Shown: positions 1 through 13,388, counted from the stretch's first letter. The stretch is DNA of 64,000 nt from Hemibagrus wyckioides (GCF_019097595.1 NC_080723.1:8283011-8347010); one strand, 5' to 3'. Program-made: numbers and translations. Notes: generated by a model not told the origin, from the letters alone.

Positions 1-2618
1 GTAAGCATTTGGATGAAATTTGTGTCAAAAAAGAAAGAAAATATAGAAGAGACCTTTGAACTGTCTTGGCATTGATCTGAGTATGTATATGTATATGCTA
101 CCCATAGGATGATATCAGTAATTCTAAGATTAATCACACTGTGGTTCTTAAGTCTATTACTCTTCTTTTTATTATTTATATATTAATTAATCAATAAATC
201 TATTTATGTTTTCCTACAGATTGTAGTACTGTTATTCATTCACTACTTCCACTGCTGATTATTATAAAAATGTGATAAAAACTAATTTAAAAATGAACGA
301 ACAATTCAGAAGATTTACACTATAAGGTCTCACTTTGAATTTGCAGGAGTGGTCACGTCAACACCTAGAGACAGATATATCATTAAATTTATCACTGAAT
401 ATCATGTTTGTAGGTGTGAGTATAGCTCTGGCTTGTTCCTAAGTGTGTCATAAAGTAACTCTATGTATGTGTGATAGCTTTACTCCAGAAAGTGTGAAAT
501 GTGAAAAGTCTCTTGGTGTGTGTGTGTGTGGTGTGTGTTCTACAGTCCTTACTAAGAGTAAATGATCTCACCAATGACTGCACAGAGGAAATACAACACT
601 CACGGGAGAAAAAAACTATTTGGAAAGTGATTGAGAAGGGAAGTGAGGTATCCGTTAGTTTCAGCTTGTACAGCATCATGACGTTTGTGCTGATGTCCTT
701 GAAGTGGTTTATATTTTGTTGAATTTTCCACAGTAAATGTAGACATGCATCTTATTGAAGGTTTTAAGGTTTGATAAATATTCTGTATGCGATACATATT
801 CTGTTCTGTGGAATTCTTTGAGTTGTTGGTATTGTCTTAGGATTATCATGTGCATGGATTTTCAGAGTGAATGAATGGCAAAAGAAACATTTTATCAACT
901 TTGACAAGAAGGATGCTGCAGCTCATGATTCTGCATAATGTGTTTTTTTTGCACATTTTTGTTTCACAATGTATCCCACAAAACTGTGTAAAGTTTCATA
1001 AATGTTGGTTCTCTTGTTTTTCATGCTGCTGCCTTGCAGTGTACTTTTGATTCTCCTTACAGATATATATAACGATCTTTGTCAGAAAAAATAAACGCTT
1101 AATGGTGACATGAAGATGAAGCTGTAATTAATGTCAAAGGATTTAGAATTAGAATACCTCACTAGACCTGGCTTAAGAAAGAAAAGTCAATAGCATTCAA
1201 AAGCATTAGTGCTGGCAGAATGTTGTGGATATTGATGTGTTTTTGTATCTTCCACAGTGTTTCTCTTTGGCATAATTAAGGCCAATAAAATGCTCTTCAT
1301 ATTCCCTATATACCTTATTATTATTATTATGATTATTTCTCGTGGTGACATGGTGACTAGATTTTGCAGCACAAATAATGTGTTTTATTTGAAATTGCTC
1401 TGAATCGAGCTGTCATTTAATCCATTGTGAACTCATTCTGGCATGATTCTGGAATATTCTAGAGCTTCTATCAAGGTGTGTATTAAAGATGCCACTGATC
1501 TGATACCCAGGATTTGTATCAGGTTGATACTTGCTAAAAAAAGATCGAATCACCCTCACAAAGATGTGTAAACATGGTGGAAGATATCAGCTGAGGAGCA
1601 AGGCTTTAGTAAAAAAGAAAAGAAAAATAGTCGAGTGAAACTAATTTCACTGAGAGACAGCACACTGGATTAGTGAGCTTCCAACTTAAAGGCATGTTTA
1701 GACCTCAGATAAGGACCTGCTAGTTGCGTAAGGGGTTTAAGACTTTAGTTAACATGCAGGTGTTGAGTTTTTCGGTCCTGGGAAGTGAGGACAAGTCTTG
1801 CAAATTTGATTCTTGCTGCAACAAAGAGCTGGTGAAGTGATCGGAAAGTGATCAGCAGCATTCCCAATGCTTTGTGTAGGAGGTTTGAGTGTTTAAAAGT
1901 TTCTGGTATTGTGAAGCAGAAATCTGTAGCATCTGGTGGTTGAGCTTGTCATCTGGAATCAAAAGCAGATCTAATTGTTTGCATCTGATTTCAGATCACA
2001 GGCTTAATATACAGCGGATATGAATTATCTACACACTACTTGTTAAAATCTCAAGTTTTTGTAATGAAATAAAAAGATAACAAAAAAGATGGTAAAAGAT
2101 CTGACATGATCTTGTTTTTTGTTTTTTTTTTAAATCACAGAAACCTTCCATTATAACAGGGGTGTGTATACTTTTATATCCACTGGAAATGAACTCAGTG
2201 CTCTGCATCAGAATGTCACAGTCTCAAAGCTCTTGCCGTTGTTTGTCAGTGTATTGAGGGAATCTCTGCTTCAAGCCATGCCTTCATTAGGGCAGGAGAT
2301 CATGCAGAGCGCTGCTGCCTGATCTGAGTGCACTGTGAGTTTGGGGGTTGATGAGACTGAGTTTCTCCAAGTGGGAGGGCGAGAACACACTCAGAGATAG
2401 ATCTGTAGCTTAATGGGAAAAGGGGAGCATAGCTCTTGACCTTTTTGAAGTCTTTGATAGTCTTCTTTTCATGAATATGCAGGTGTTTTTAGGGGATGCC
2501 TCACCTGCTTGCTTCTCTCTCTTTAAGCATCTGCTGAGTCCTGACTCTCACTCTTATTTCTTCATATCTGACAGTAACACAGATCAAGTCTAAAAGAGAT
2601 TAAAGAAATTCAATTTGC

Positions 2619-2642
2619 GTGTGTGTGTGTGTGTGTGTGTGT
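2619..2642. repeat. (GT)12 microsatellite
   Basis: Uninterrupted GT dinucleotide run in intron. Confidence 0.95.
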
Positions 2643-3865
2643 GGGTTCATTGAAGAAAGCTGCTGTACTGCTTCTCTCTGTTATCTAGCTTCATTTTGTT
2701 CATCAGTGTTTTGTTCTTTATGGTTTTTTAAAGCTAATTTAGGACCCAAGACCTGAGTGTTTAAAGTGGTTGGTCTAATAACAGTATCAAGGCTGTTTTT
2801 TTTTTTGGCAGTGTTTTCACCCAGACTTCCCTACCTCTCATTTTGATATCCCCTCCCAGACCATTCACTTTTATCCCTGCTTCATCAGACTGCATTAAAT
2901 AAATCCCATTCCTGTGACTGGCAGCAGATGGTGCAATTTAGTAAGAATATACAGTATTATTGTTGTTAACAAGTATACTTTTGCTGTTTATTCTTGTCCT
3001 GCATGCATGTTAGGTGACATGTAAGCACAGCACATTGTCTCTCTCACAATGCTCTCTTTTCCCATTATTACTCCGTTTGTCGAATCTGAATCACAGTGAA
3101 ATATTTACTTTCGGTTCATTTGCTATTTGGTTTTGTTTGTTTTCTCACTGCATGTAATTTACATGAACCAAGCTATAAAACAAAGCAAAAGGTAACCAAT
3201 CCTTTACCACGTGTGCAGAGAAATCATCCCCCAAGCCTGGACAACACGGAGCCAGTGCTCAATAAATTACTAAACAATGATATGCATATTTATTAATTAG
3301 TAAATACTTAAAGCAGATTGTATTCTTAATATATTAATATATTCTCTTTTTGTTCAGTGGCCCAAATCTCCTGAAAACATTGTGTTTCCCTAGCACTTCA
3401 GCTCAGTTTAGCAGTTCAGAAACATGTCATCATCAGCCCAAAACACATGACATGTTTGATTCACTTCATGCAGCTGGATCGATTCACGAATGTATCGCAT
3501 TCTCGCTGCAATGGAGCTCAACAGACTACATCAAAGAGGAAAACACACCAGGGTTCAATTCAAACAGAATAAACACAGCGTATTTTAAAGGCACCTGGGT
3601 CTGCTGCTGAAAGCTGTGGAGCAAAATTGGATAGATCCAAGGCTGAGGTTCAAGTTTAATAAGTTCCACATCTGCGGAGAAATGTTTGACACTAATATGT
3701 CATGGGCCTGAATTGAGTTGTAACACTTGAACAATTATTTTATTGTAGTTTTACAGTCCTTTTGTAATAGTAGTAAATAACATATGCCTGTTGCTCAGGC
3801 GTGTTGCTTTATTTTTGCAACAACAGTTCCTGTGTGTCTTCACTGAAGATTTTTAACCTTTCTGT

Positions 3866-3872
<7 letters not shown>

Positions 3873-3908
<36 letters not shown>
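3873..3908. repeat. (CT)18 microsatellite
   Basis: Uninterrupted CT run. It creates a spurious serine/leucine-rich ORF around it. Confidence 0.95.
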
Positions 3909-3911
<3 letters not shown>

Positions 3912-6532
3912 TCACTTTCTTTTACTGTTTTCTCCTTCTACAATTCTCACACTGTCTTTGTGTTGTTGTTTTTTTTTAATCCCTCCAGTATCTGCTGTAC
4001 TATGAGAGGGGCTTCTGTCCTCCAGTGTCTTCACCCCAAATTCAGACATGCAGCAGTAATGAGAAAATCACAGGAAATGACAGAGCTTATTCACATCAGA
4101 TACAGTAACTACTGTTTCTACAGACTGAAAGAGAGAAAGAGAGAATGGGGGAAAGAACAGTGAAAAAAGAACAGTTGAAAAAATGGGAATAGACAATAGA
4201 AAGATTTTTTTGTCACAGAGTGAAAGGAAACAGAACCGGATGTGGTTGACTGAGGGAAGTTGGGAAACATGTAAAAAAAAAAAAAAAGTTGACATTGAGG
4301 TTTATCAGGTGTCACATGTTGCAGGGTTGGAAGTTCCAGGGACGTGACTGAAGTTTAGACTGGAGTATTTTCTGTCATGCTTCAGCTGCAGCACAGGCAG
4401 CAGATAATTAATGAACCCGGCTTTGCACGTTTGTGTGTTTGCTTCCTTTTCGCACAAAGTTGCTCTTTGGCCGTATCTCTGCCATCAAACCAGACAAAGA
4501 CAGACAGAGAGAGAGAGAGAGAGACGGGGGTTAGTAAAGAAGTGGGAGAGGCTTGGACAGTTGGGAAGACGAGGACGTTTACTAATACTGTACATCTGCA
4601 GAGTTGATCTTCAGTGGTCAAGCTAGAGGAACAGACCTGAGTTTAAAGGTACAGACTGAACTGTGTTCATACTACCGTGTGTGTGTGTGTGTGTTGGGGG
4701 GGTGGGGGTGGTCAGTATGTCTAAGAGTGTGACTTAATTCACTTGTTTACTTCATCCCTCTCTATTTCTTGCTCTTTTTTCTGTGTGTGTGTGTGTGTTT
4801 GTATATAACAGAGATACTACACTTAAGGAAGTTTCTCCAGTACTTATGCTGAAGACTAAATTTGTAACATTCAAGCTCCAGCCAGAACTCACTCATATCT
4901 CTGTGTCACTGTTTTTTACTATTCTATCTGCTGGTTTCCCTTTTGTTTCCTAGGAATTTCCTCATGGTTCACTGTTACTGAGCGTCAGAGATAACGAGAG
5001 AGAGAGAGAGAGAGAGATACACACACACAAACACACAGAGTAAGCAGCTGGAGGTTAGAGGAAGTGAGTGGGTCACATTTCCCGCCCACCCTGTAGGTCA
5101 AAAGATAATAAAGTTATTATAATTCTTTGAGGAATTATTTCTGACAGCTGATTTTTTTTCAGCACACCATAATGCTGTTCACTCTCACTAGTGACAAACT
5201 GCTGATTTTTTATCTTTTCCTTATGAATTTCTTGAAGCATTTAGCCACCATCTGGCTAGTTATTGGGAAGGCTACCATGTAGGGCGTGAGCTATCCTTGC
5301 AGATCAGATGTGAAATCTTTGCCATCCCAGAATGACAGAATGAATCTGTGAGAAAGTGTGTCACAATTGTCATGTCCAGAAATACAGAAATTCTGTTATT
5401 TATTCATTAATAAGATTACTGTCATGATGCGGTTGTTCTGCTGTGCTTCAGAGACTGTACTCTACTGTCTGATGGAAAACCACAATTTATGTGTAATTAA
5501 TAAATGAAAAGAGAAGTGCACATGCAGAGTGTTTTATTGGCTTGTGCCTAAGTGTCTGTGGGTTTGTCTCAATCAGCTCTCTAGCTCCCTAGATGGTGAA
5601 TCTGTATACGGTGTACACAATTTGGGGCTCGGGACACTGGGACATTGGGACATTGATGACTCAATTTCTTCATCAGTCAGTGTAAACAAAAAAACAATCA
5701 TATAATATATTTACGTTTTATATGTTAAATAATGTGTTAGCTTAATCACAAACTTATGTTAAAGAAACTTATGTAAAGAAACTTATGTTTCTGTCATAGT
5801 ATTTTAAAGCAGGATCCTAGGTTAGTTTTTTTTTTAAAAAACATTAAACGCGTAAAAGTCATTAGACTTAAACAAACCATATACAAAACATCAAATAGTG
5901 TTAAAAAGCACTAAGGTAACTAATCATTTAAAAGCCACAACAACAGTAACAAGTTACTTACATTTGATGGACAAATGTGTTTTTTTTATTTTCAAGATGA
6001 GAGGCTTCAGAAAAATATGACACCATTTCCTGTAAAGGAACATGAGCACTAATAGTGAGATCCCTTTTTTTCGGGTGCTTTGTGGGATTTTTTAGGGTGG
6101 CAATGTTCCACTGCAAAGCCGGGGTGAGTGCAGCTTTTTTCTTTCACCCAAGCAGAATCCACACCTCTTAAAAACTAAGTGATTAAAAGGAGGAATCATG
6201 TGTGTCTCCTGCTGAATTGGAATGAATACCTGCACACACAGCTGCTCTTTGCAGATCAGATTGGACACGAGAAATAGAAGTCTTAAACATCATATAGAAA
6301 CCATCATATCTAGGCTTTTGGGACTGACAAGTAAAGTAATGAATAATGGATGATAAAAAAATAAATGCACTCTCACTTTGACTGTAGCAGCTAAATCAGC
6401 TTTAAAGTGCTTTTCTTTAGAAATGCCACTTGTGTTGTAAGTGTGATGGGTTTGGGAATTTCACTTTTCAATAGCACTGCTGCTGAATGATGTATATGTA
6501 TATGTGTTTTTTGTTCTGCTTTAAACATGCAG

Positions 6533-6686
6533 GACTCTAAACATTGTGTGGAGATCATCCAGTCTACATCTCTGGAGGTATTTTCACCTGAAGAGGAAGA
6601 CAATCCATACGAGTCAGTGACTACGGCTGTCACGCGTAAACCCTGCTCACTGGACATCCACCTCCTTAACTCCTGTCCCCGCAATG
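6533..6686 (+). CDS. anks1b: anks1b coding exon, linker region (partial CDS)
   Basis: Internal exon of 154 nt, read from phase 0 and ending in phase 1. The acceptor is a T-rich tract ending in catgcag; the donor is aatg|gtcagt. It encodes DSKHCVEIIQSTSLEV, then FSPEEEDNPYESVTTAVTRK and PCSLDIHLLNSCPRN. The EEEDNPYESVTTAVTRKPCSLDI core matches what I recall of the ANKS1B region after the ankyrin repeats. This part of the protein is predicted disordered and acidic, and the NPYE-type motif could be a phosphotyrosine or adaptor site (inference). The last base, G, joins GC of the next exon to make glycine. No frameshift or stop is seen. The exon limits rest on splice consensus and frame continuity. 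Confidence 0.88.
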
Positions 6687-6916
6687 GTCAGTTATTCTAC
6701 ATTGTACAACCATCAATCCAACCATATCAGAGTTATCTGTATATTATTTTGAAGCAGCTCTTGAACACACATACACACCACCCAGAGCACACTGAACACA
6801 CTGGGTTTCTGTGACAGTTTTTATTAACTCAGCTATTCTCATGCAACTTCAGTGACACTACAGTGTTTGTGAACCCCTTTGCAATTTTCTGTATATCTGA
6901 AAAGAATGACCTGAAA

Positions 6917-7006
6917 TGTGATCAGATCTTCAGAAAACCCTAACCTAACCCTAACCCTTCATGTGATCAGATCTTCAGAAAACCTTAACCTAACCCTAAC
7001 CCTTCA
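6917..7006. repeat. Tandem duplication of a 45-bp unit containing telomere-like CCCTAA repeats
   Basis: Two adjacent 45-base units (6917-6961 and 6962-7006) are nearly identical. The only difference I see is one base in the first CCCTAA (ccttaa in copy 2). Each starts atgtgatcagatcttcag and ends with ccctaacctaaccctaaccc-type sequence. Vertebrate telomere repeat is CCCTAA/TTAGGG, so this is a short interstitial telomere-like stretch. It sits at the edge of a decayed transposon-like repeat. Confidence 0.85.
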
Positions 7007-7049
7007 GAAAACCACATCATTTTATCCACATCAAAAAAGGTGTGTAACT

Positions 7050-8390
7050 GGTGTTTGGATTAATAACTTCAACCAAATGTATTAATGTTTTTTGGGAATT
7101 GATGATCAGTGTGACACAACAACTGGAAAAGAATTTTGGCCAATTCCTTCTTACAAAACTGCTTCAATTAAGTGATGCTTTATTGCAAGATCTGCCCTTT
7201 TTAGCTTCTTCCACAACTTTTCTATTGGCTTATGGGCTGGATTTGACTTTGACTATTCCAAAATGTTGAATTTCCTCAGTGTCAACCATTTCTTTCCATT
7301 TCTATTTCCAGTAAACTTTGGGACATTGTCTTGCTACGTTCAACAATTACGGTTAAGCTTCAGTTCAAGGATAGACACTGTAACATGGAGTCAGAGGCAA
7401 AAGGAATAGGATACATATGCAGAGTTTATTGAGAAAAACACAGGCAAACAATCCAAAGCAGCAGGCAGGGTCAGCAATGGTAAACACAGGCAAAGAGTTG
7501 GATAATCCAATATAAGCAATCCTCTGAGCAAAAGTACCAAAATTGTAAATCTAAAACAGGTCAAAACACACAATAAACAATGGCAATGGCAAGAAACAGC
7601 TCAATATATAGCAGGAACTAACAATACTAATTTCATTGAGCGTGAGCATGGTTTAAATACAGGATAACCGTAAAGTGAACTGTATGACCCAGATGTATGC
7701 AATACTCTGTTGAGGGATCCCTCTGGTGGGTTGGAGGGGGAAATGCAAGTGGAGGTGTTACAGATACCTTAATATAGAATTTGCTGCTACAGCACAGAAT
7801 TCATAGGTCCATCAATGAAAGCAAGCCATGATGGACCCTAAGGCAAAAATACAGCCTCAAACCATGATACTACCACCACCATGCTTCATGGAATGAGATT
7901 CTTATGTTGGATCACAGTGTTTGAATTTCACCAAACTTTTTATTTAAAACAAAAATGTCTGTTTTGAATTCATATGTCCAGAGATTTGAGCTTTCCACAT
8001 GGTCTTGAGCAAATCTCAGACAAGCGTCTGTGTTTTTTTAATGAGTAGTGGTTTCCTTCTTGCTCTTCTGCCATGCACACAATACTTGCTCAGTGTTTGG
8101 CTGATGGTTGAACATTGACATTCCTCAGTGCAAGAGCAGCCTGTAGGTCCTTAGATGTAACCTTGAGGTCTTTTTGTGACTTGCCCTTTGGAGTGAATTT
8201 TGTTAGATTGCCACTTGAGAGTAAATGTGGTGCTGAATTTTCTATGTCTATTTTCTATGTTTCTGTGTCATCTGTCTCACACTGGATTGGTGAAAGCCAA
8301 CCTCTCTTTCACCCTGTTGAGAATCTCTGACTCTCAGGAATCTCCTTTGATCGAGGCATGGCACACTTCCATAAACGTGTGATGAACGTG
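7050..8390 (-). mobile_element. Decayed DNA-transposon-like interspersed repeat
   Basis: The sequence has the texture of an antisense Tc1/mariner-type remnant: a ccaccaccatgcttca motif near 7874-7890 (the complement of a transposase-like segment), followed by about 400 bases of similarly degenerate sequence. All frames are broken and no intact transposase can be read. It is interrupted at about 7325-7790 by sequence of another repeat type. The family is not identified and the limits are approximate. Confidence 0.4.
7325..7790. repeat. Common teleost interspersed repeat, copy 1 (class uncertain)
   Basis: A purine-rich segment with phrases such as gagtttattgagaaaaacac, aatccaaagcagcaggcag and gggtcagcaatggtaaacac. 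It ends near ggatccctctggtgggttgg. A second segment of the same style lies at about 12340-12770 (caagagtccaaatcataatc, then gggagttgtagtcc). Such 'amount-of-A' repeats are common in fish introns, probably from a retroelement or its LTR. No coding capacity is seen. Confidence 0.4.
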
Positions 8391-9089
8391 ATTTGAACGT
8401 GATTGAAACGGCTGACTTCAATAACTCTTTTAAATGAACTCAAAGACAATTAATGTTGGATCATTCTGTTTTTGCATCAGTAGTGGTAGAAGTGGGTGTG
8501 GTTAAATAACATTGGTGCACAAGATCAATTCAGTGAAAGTTCTACTGTGTAACATTTTACTATGTGTCAGACTGCTGATATTCATTGTATGGAAGGTTCC
8601 TCAGATATCTTGCATGTGAACTTTTCTTCCTGGGATTAATCTCTGTAGTTACTAAACTCTCAGCTACACACACACACACCTTTACCCAACCGAGAGGAAT
8701 TGGAGTGCCCCAGCTCAAACTTCTCCATATCCCCGTGGTTGAGTTTTGATCCTACCTGAATCTAATGTTTATAAAGTGATCCAATTACTAAGAAATAAAT
8801 GACTAAAGAATATTAGTCATAATATATTAGAAATTTAAAAAAGAAAATTTTACGAGTAGAGCATATTTACTATAGTATTTCATCCAAGTGAAGTTTTTTT
8901 GTACCACAGAAGGTCTGTCCAGATCTTCTTGTGAGTGCCAGAGCTATTTTGTTTAAGTTAACTGATCAGTCAAATGTGATGCTGAAAGCATCCATAACAA
9001 CCAAATCTTATACAGGTATAATATTACTGCTAACTGTTTATTTGTGATGGAAGTGCAGGATGTTTCCCTATATAACTATATTAAAGTTT

Positions 9090-9340
9090 AAGATTGCACA
9101 GTCCAGATTTTGGATCAAATTTCCACCTACACAGCCACTCCTGTTGTGAAGAAATTTTCAGATGGCCGAATTTCTGCTGCGGTTGCATTGGCATGTTCTG
9201 AGACTTAAGGTTGTCGTGGAAACAGCCTAGGCAAATCACCTGTGGGTTGCCATGGCGCTGTGCCGCAGCTGAGCCGCGATGCCTGTAGGCAGGCTGATTC
9301 ACACCTGCTGAAGCGAGAGGGTTTCTGTGAGTCAGGACCC
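9090..9340. other. GC-richer, repeat-free island in intron (candidate regulatory element)
   Basis: This stretch stands out from its AT-rich surroundings with many CpG-containing words (gaatttctgctgcggttgc, gccatggcgctgtgccgcag, gccgcgatgcctgtag). It has no long ORF with splice sites and no repeat signature. It could be a conserved non-coding element or an old exon, but sequence alone cannot decide. Confidence 0.25.
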
Positions 9341-9817
9341 ACCATCACACTGTTTACATAATGCTATATGGTTCTGTGAAGCTGTAGGCATGTGTGAGGC
9401 TGCAGGATTATTAAAGATAGATACATTTTTAAAGATTATTTATAGGAATTTATTTTCCAGCCAGACAAGACATCATGAATGAATACAGTGTAATCTGAGT
9501 AATAGTATCTCCTGTTATCTCGTATCACTTTTCAGTAGTGTGTTTGCCACATGAGGGTGTTTAAAGTCCTTCACTTTAATCGAGTGAAGCTCTTACTGAG
9601 ACGCAGCGTGCAGTCAGGAGAGGATTGGGGAGTTTTAGTGTTTCACAGGGTTTTACAGAGACACTTGAAGAAAATTAGGTAGCACTTTTTGTTCCCAACT
9701 TTTAATGTAGAACTCATGAAACCTTCAGTATATTTTTACAAGCAATAAACACAGGAAAGGAAAGTGAATATTGAATGTACATTAGCCTTCACTGCAAATA
9801 AACAACAAATTTATTGT

Positions 9818-10008
9818 GGAAGTGCTAGCTCAGTTATTAACGTGTTGGACTAATGATCGTAAGGTTGTGAGTTTGAATCTCAAGTCTGCTAAGCCGCTGC
9901 TGGGCCCTTGAGCAAGGCCCTTAACCCTCATTTGCTCATCTGTATAAAAATGCGACAAATGCAAGTTGCTCTGCATAAAGTTGTCTGCCAAATGTCTTTA
10001 ATGTAAAT
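9818..10008 (+). mobile_element. tRNA-derived SINE
   Basis: The 5' part resembles a tRNA: an A-box-like gctagctcagttattaacg at about 9824-9842 and a B-box-like ggttgtgagtttgaatct at 9863-9880. Then comes the conserved core tgggcccttgagcaaggccc (9901-9920) and a tail tctgccaaatgtcttta. This arrangement is that of widespread teleost SINEs (V-SINE/HAmo-like). It is not a functional tRNA gene, because the acceptor and anticodon stems do not fold as one. Confidence 0.75.
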
Positions 10009-10062
10009 AACAATTAGCTAGTTAAAATGTCTAGCTAATATGTAAAAAAAATAAAAATAAAG

Positions 10063-10148
<86 letters not shown>
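10063..10148. repeat. (TATC)n microsatellite, about 21 copies
   Basis: Perfect tetranucleotide array shortly after the SINE. Confidence 0.97.
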
Positions 10149-12339
10149 AAATGTTTATCTAATATTTCTAGTACGAAATGACTATAAACAACATTATTAA
10201 CCCTATTCCTTTTCTTTTTTATAAATGATGATGATACTACTACTACTACTACTAATAATAATAATAATTTTACCAAGATTTTTGTTTTTTAATTCTGTTA
10301 GCAGATTATTTTGCTTCTTTCTTGAAAAGGACAAATGCGTAAAATTAGCAAAATTATCTGACATTGCAACAAGAGTAGAAAAACAGAACAAGCTTGAAAA
10401 AGAAACTATATCAGTCACAAAAGTAAAACCAGGTTAATTGAATAAGACTGATTATCTTGTTACAATAAACCAGTGACAAGGTCATGAGCGTTCAAGCCAC
10501 AGTGTTGCATTGATGGGAGGGAAGAGAATGTCAAATATGAAAAAAACAAAAAAAACAAAGAGAATAGAAAATACTGCTTACATTTTACTTTAGATATTTT
10601 GCAGTAAAATGATGATGATTTGTGAAAAAAATAAATATATCAGTTGTCTGTTTTCTTCCATGCATCACACTTCATTGCCAACACTAATTACTTGGTAACT
10701 GGTTGTGTAGGCAGAATTTACTTTAATAAAAAGCAATAATATACAAATAAAATAATGAGAAAATTGCAAATGTGTGTGGCTGCTAACTATCTGCTAATTT
10801 ACCTCACCTTCCTTGTAGTCTAAGCTCCCTCTAGTCTGTGGTAGGCTAAAATGTCTTCTCCTACTGCCCCTCTGTGCCAAATCTACCCTCACAGATTATA
10901 TGAATGTGTTCAGCATGCAGTCTTGTCCTTCATCAGTGAAGACAAATGCTCTAATGTGCAGCAAACAGCTCCTTCGCTGCTCACTTGCAGTGACATGCAG
11001 CTCCAGAGCGAGGAAAAGAGGGACACAATCTCATTGTGCTGCACTGAAAGAGACTGACAGTTTTTTAAATTATTAACACAGTGCAGTTTAGTGCTTCATG
11101 AATATTCCAGGGTCATTTGCATTAGAAAGGAAGGCAAGGGAGAAGGGAAGAAGGGAAGAACCCCAGTATTCATGACAGTTTTGTGTGGGGGTGTATGAAG
11201 AGATGGAGAAAAGTAAATGTGTGTGACATATTTTCAGGTTCTTGGTGGGGTTTACGTCAGATGGACAGATCAATGGTACTGTCCATGTTGTCTTCGGTTG
11301 TTTCTATTTTATTTGTATAACGATGAACGTTATTGCAAAGCAGCGTTGAATTCAAATTTTAATTAAAATTTTATCTTTATTTCTTCATTATCCTTTCTAA
11401 AGGGAGTGACCCTGTTAAAATGGTGACCATCTCAAGCAGTTGTTCTAGATGCTGCACTTATTAATAAGATACTCAGGAAGGAACTTTTCTAGAATCCATC
11501 TAATTAATGCGTTTTAAAGTATATCAGATATCAAAACTCTGACAGAAGTACTGGTTTGTCAGTGGAAGTTTCAGTTCTACAATTACAGTTAGCATATGTA
11601 AATAAAAAAAAAAAAATGCTGTACTTCCCTCCAAATTTTACCCACAGCTTAAACTCTGTAGCGAATTTCAATTTGACCAAATGTAAGCTATAAAACCACA
11701 CAATGGGAGAAAATGGTGCCATGTTGTCCACTCATTAGCATCACTGGTTGATTGTATATATAAATCTTTTGCTTATTTTAATGAAGAGTGTACAGCTAAT
11801 GAAATGAAAAGTTTACACAAATATAAAATGGACTGCTAGAAATCTTTGTTAGTGATATTCCAAATGCTCTTACATCAAGTCTAAATGATGAGTCAGCATT
11901 TCAGATTGCTAAAGCCTGCTGATGAGAGTTCTGAGATTGAGACCAGTCTCTTTTACCAGCAGATCACTCTTGAGTCGGTTTTTTGATTCATATTTAGATT
12001 TCTTAGAATGCTTGCAGGAATCACAGGGGCAAAATGCAGAAGTAAAACTACTTACACATGACCAGAGAGTAGAAACCTTCATTATATCTCCAAGCAGATT
12101 GATGGCTTTATTCAACACTTATTAATGGTTTCACATATTTGATTGATTATTTCAGGGTTGAATTAAATTATTGCCATTGTTACTGTTGAAATGACATGCA
12201 GGTTCACAGAGCAGTAGTGTCTCAAGGTTTTTAGAAATAGCCCAACATTTCATTGCACTAAGAAAAGCACATTTACTGATTTATAATAAAAGTCTAAGAG
12301 CCGTTGTAGGGGCAGTTAGTAAATATTGTGGAAATGTCA

Positions 12340-12770
12340 GGGTGGGGAGTGCAATAGGCAGCAACACAATGTAATAATAATAATAATAAGGCAAAAAGTC
12401 ACAAAAATAGAAACAGAACATGCAAAAATAATGGAACACATACAAACAGAGCAAGAGTCCAAATCATAATCCAAAAACACAAGTCAGAAGGGCAAAGTTC
12501 AGTTGTGGGCAAAACAGCAATATCCAAAAGAGACAAGATCCAAGCATGAGAAACAGGCACAGGCCCAAACCACTTAATACAGCAGAAAAACAAAGGCTTA
12601 GCAATGTCACTAATTGTAGAAAACCGAGCATATACCTCGTGGGGAGGCATGGAAACAAAGACGAAAAGCAAACTAAATTAATTAAATAAAACTCAGTGTT
12701 CAGTGATTGAGAATGTGGGACCGCTTGTGGTCACTGGGAGTTGTAGTCCAAGGCAGCCATATTTGTCAGC
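12340..12770. repeat. Common teleost interspersed repeat, copy 2 (class uncertain)
   Basis: Same style as 7325-7790: short phrases built on aatccaaaaacac, gggcaaaacagcaatatcc and aaaacaaaggcttagcaat, ending with cactgggagttgtagtcc. There is a short (TAA)n run near 12372-12388. No intact ORF of a known retroelement protein is present. Confidence 0.4.
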
Positions 12771-13302
12771 CACTTCGAAGCAGGATCTGTGGCATTGGAG
12801 GGTGCGACAATATGAAATACATTTATGTAGGATGAAATCACAGAATTCCTTGGTTTCAGTCAGGTTCCACATTAACTTTAATAGCATTTTATTCTGAAAA
12901 TTGCTCATACGCTGTACATGCAGTGCAGAAATATATATGATATACTGATGTGAGGGAAAATGGCTCCTTCTGAGTGTAGATCAGCCGTGGACCTGTGATT
13001 CATTACTTATTTTATTCTAAACTCTGCATTTTATACACAATATAACAATCTGCACCGTGACTGGTGTGTTGCCTCAGGCTTTCTGAGTGGTGTGAATACC
13101 TTGGTGTGTTGAATTGGAGCTGTGAATGTGTTTGATTGATGAGGTAGTTCCTCTCACATATAACACTCCATTCATTTGAATTTCTCCTAGCATTCTCACA
13201 CTCTGAAGAATAAATTTAAAACAAAATTTACAGTACAGAAAACATAATGAAGATTAAAAGGAATATTAAACATTAATGCGACAGTGTATATTTGAGTCTT
13301 AA

Positions 13303-13385
<83 letters not shown>
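13303..13385. repeat. (ATCT)n microsatellite, about 21 copies, abutting a splice acceptor
   Basis: Perfect tetranucleotide array ending three bases before the AAG|GC acceptor of the exon starting at 13389. Its TCT-rich strand is the only pyrimidine tract available to that acceptor. Confidence 0.97.
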
Positions 13386-13388
13386 AAG

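Larger units (their letters stand above)
1..6532 (+). other. anks1b intron, 3' part (no coding sequence seen)
   Basis: AT-rich intron with no supported exon. It holds microsatellites: (GT)n at about 514-537 and 2619-2642, (CT)n at 3873-3908, (GA)n near 4506-4523, (GT)n near 4677-4694 and 4782-4798, and (GA)n then (AC)n at 4997-5036. There is a short direct repeat of a 14-base unit, aaagaaacttatgt, at about 5750-5789. Segment 2230-2540 is more GC-balanced and repeat-free and could hold regulatory sequence, but nothing in it is diagnostic. Short ORFs here look like chance. Confidence 0.7.
6687..13388 (+). other. anks1b intron between exons 6533-6686 and 13389-13525
   Basis: About 6.7 kb without coding sequence. 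Contents in order: a duplicated telomere-like block (6917-7006); decayed DNA-transposon-like sequence (about 7050-8390) interrupted by another common teleost repeat (about 7325-7790); a GC-richer island (9090-9340); a SINE (9818-10008); a (TATC)n tract; (ATG/CTA/ATA)n triplets at 10225-10268; a second copy of the 7325-type repeat (about 12340-12770); and a long (ATCT)n tract that runs directly into the next exon. I see nothing recognisable at 10450-12330. Confidence 0.7.

Noticed and set aside
6917..7006. Chromosome end or true telomere
   Set aside because: There are only a few CCCTAA units in each of two copies, inside a gene with normal sequence on both sides.
9818..9900. tRNA gene
   Set aside because: A- and B-box-like words are present, but there is no complete cloverleaf, and the segment is followed by the SINE core and tail.
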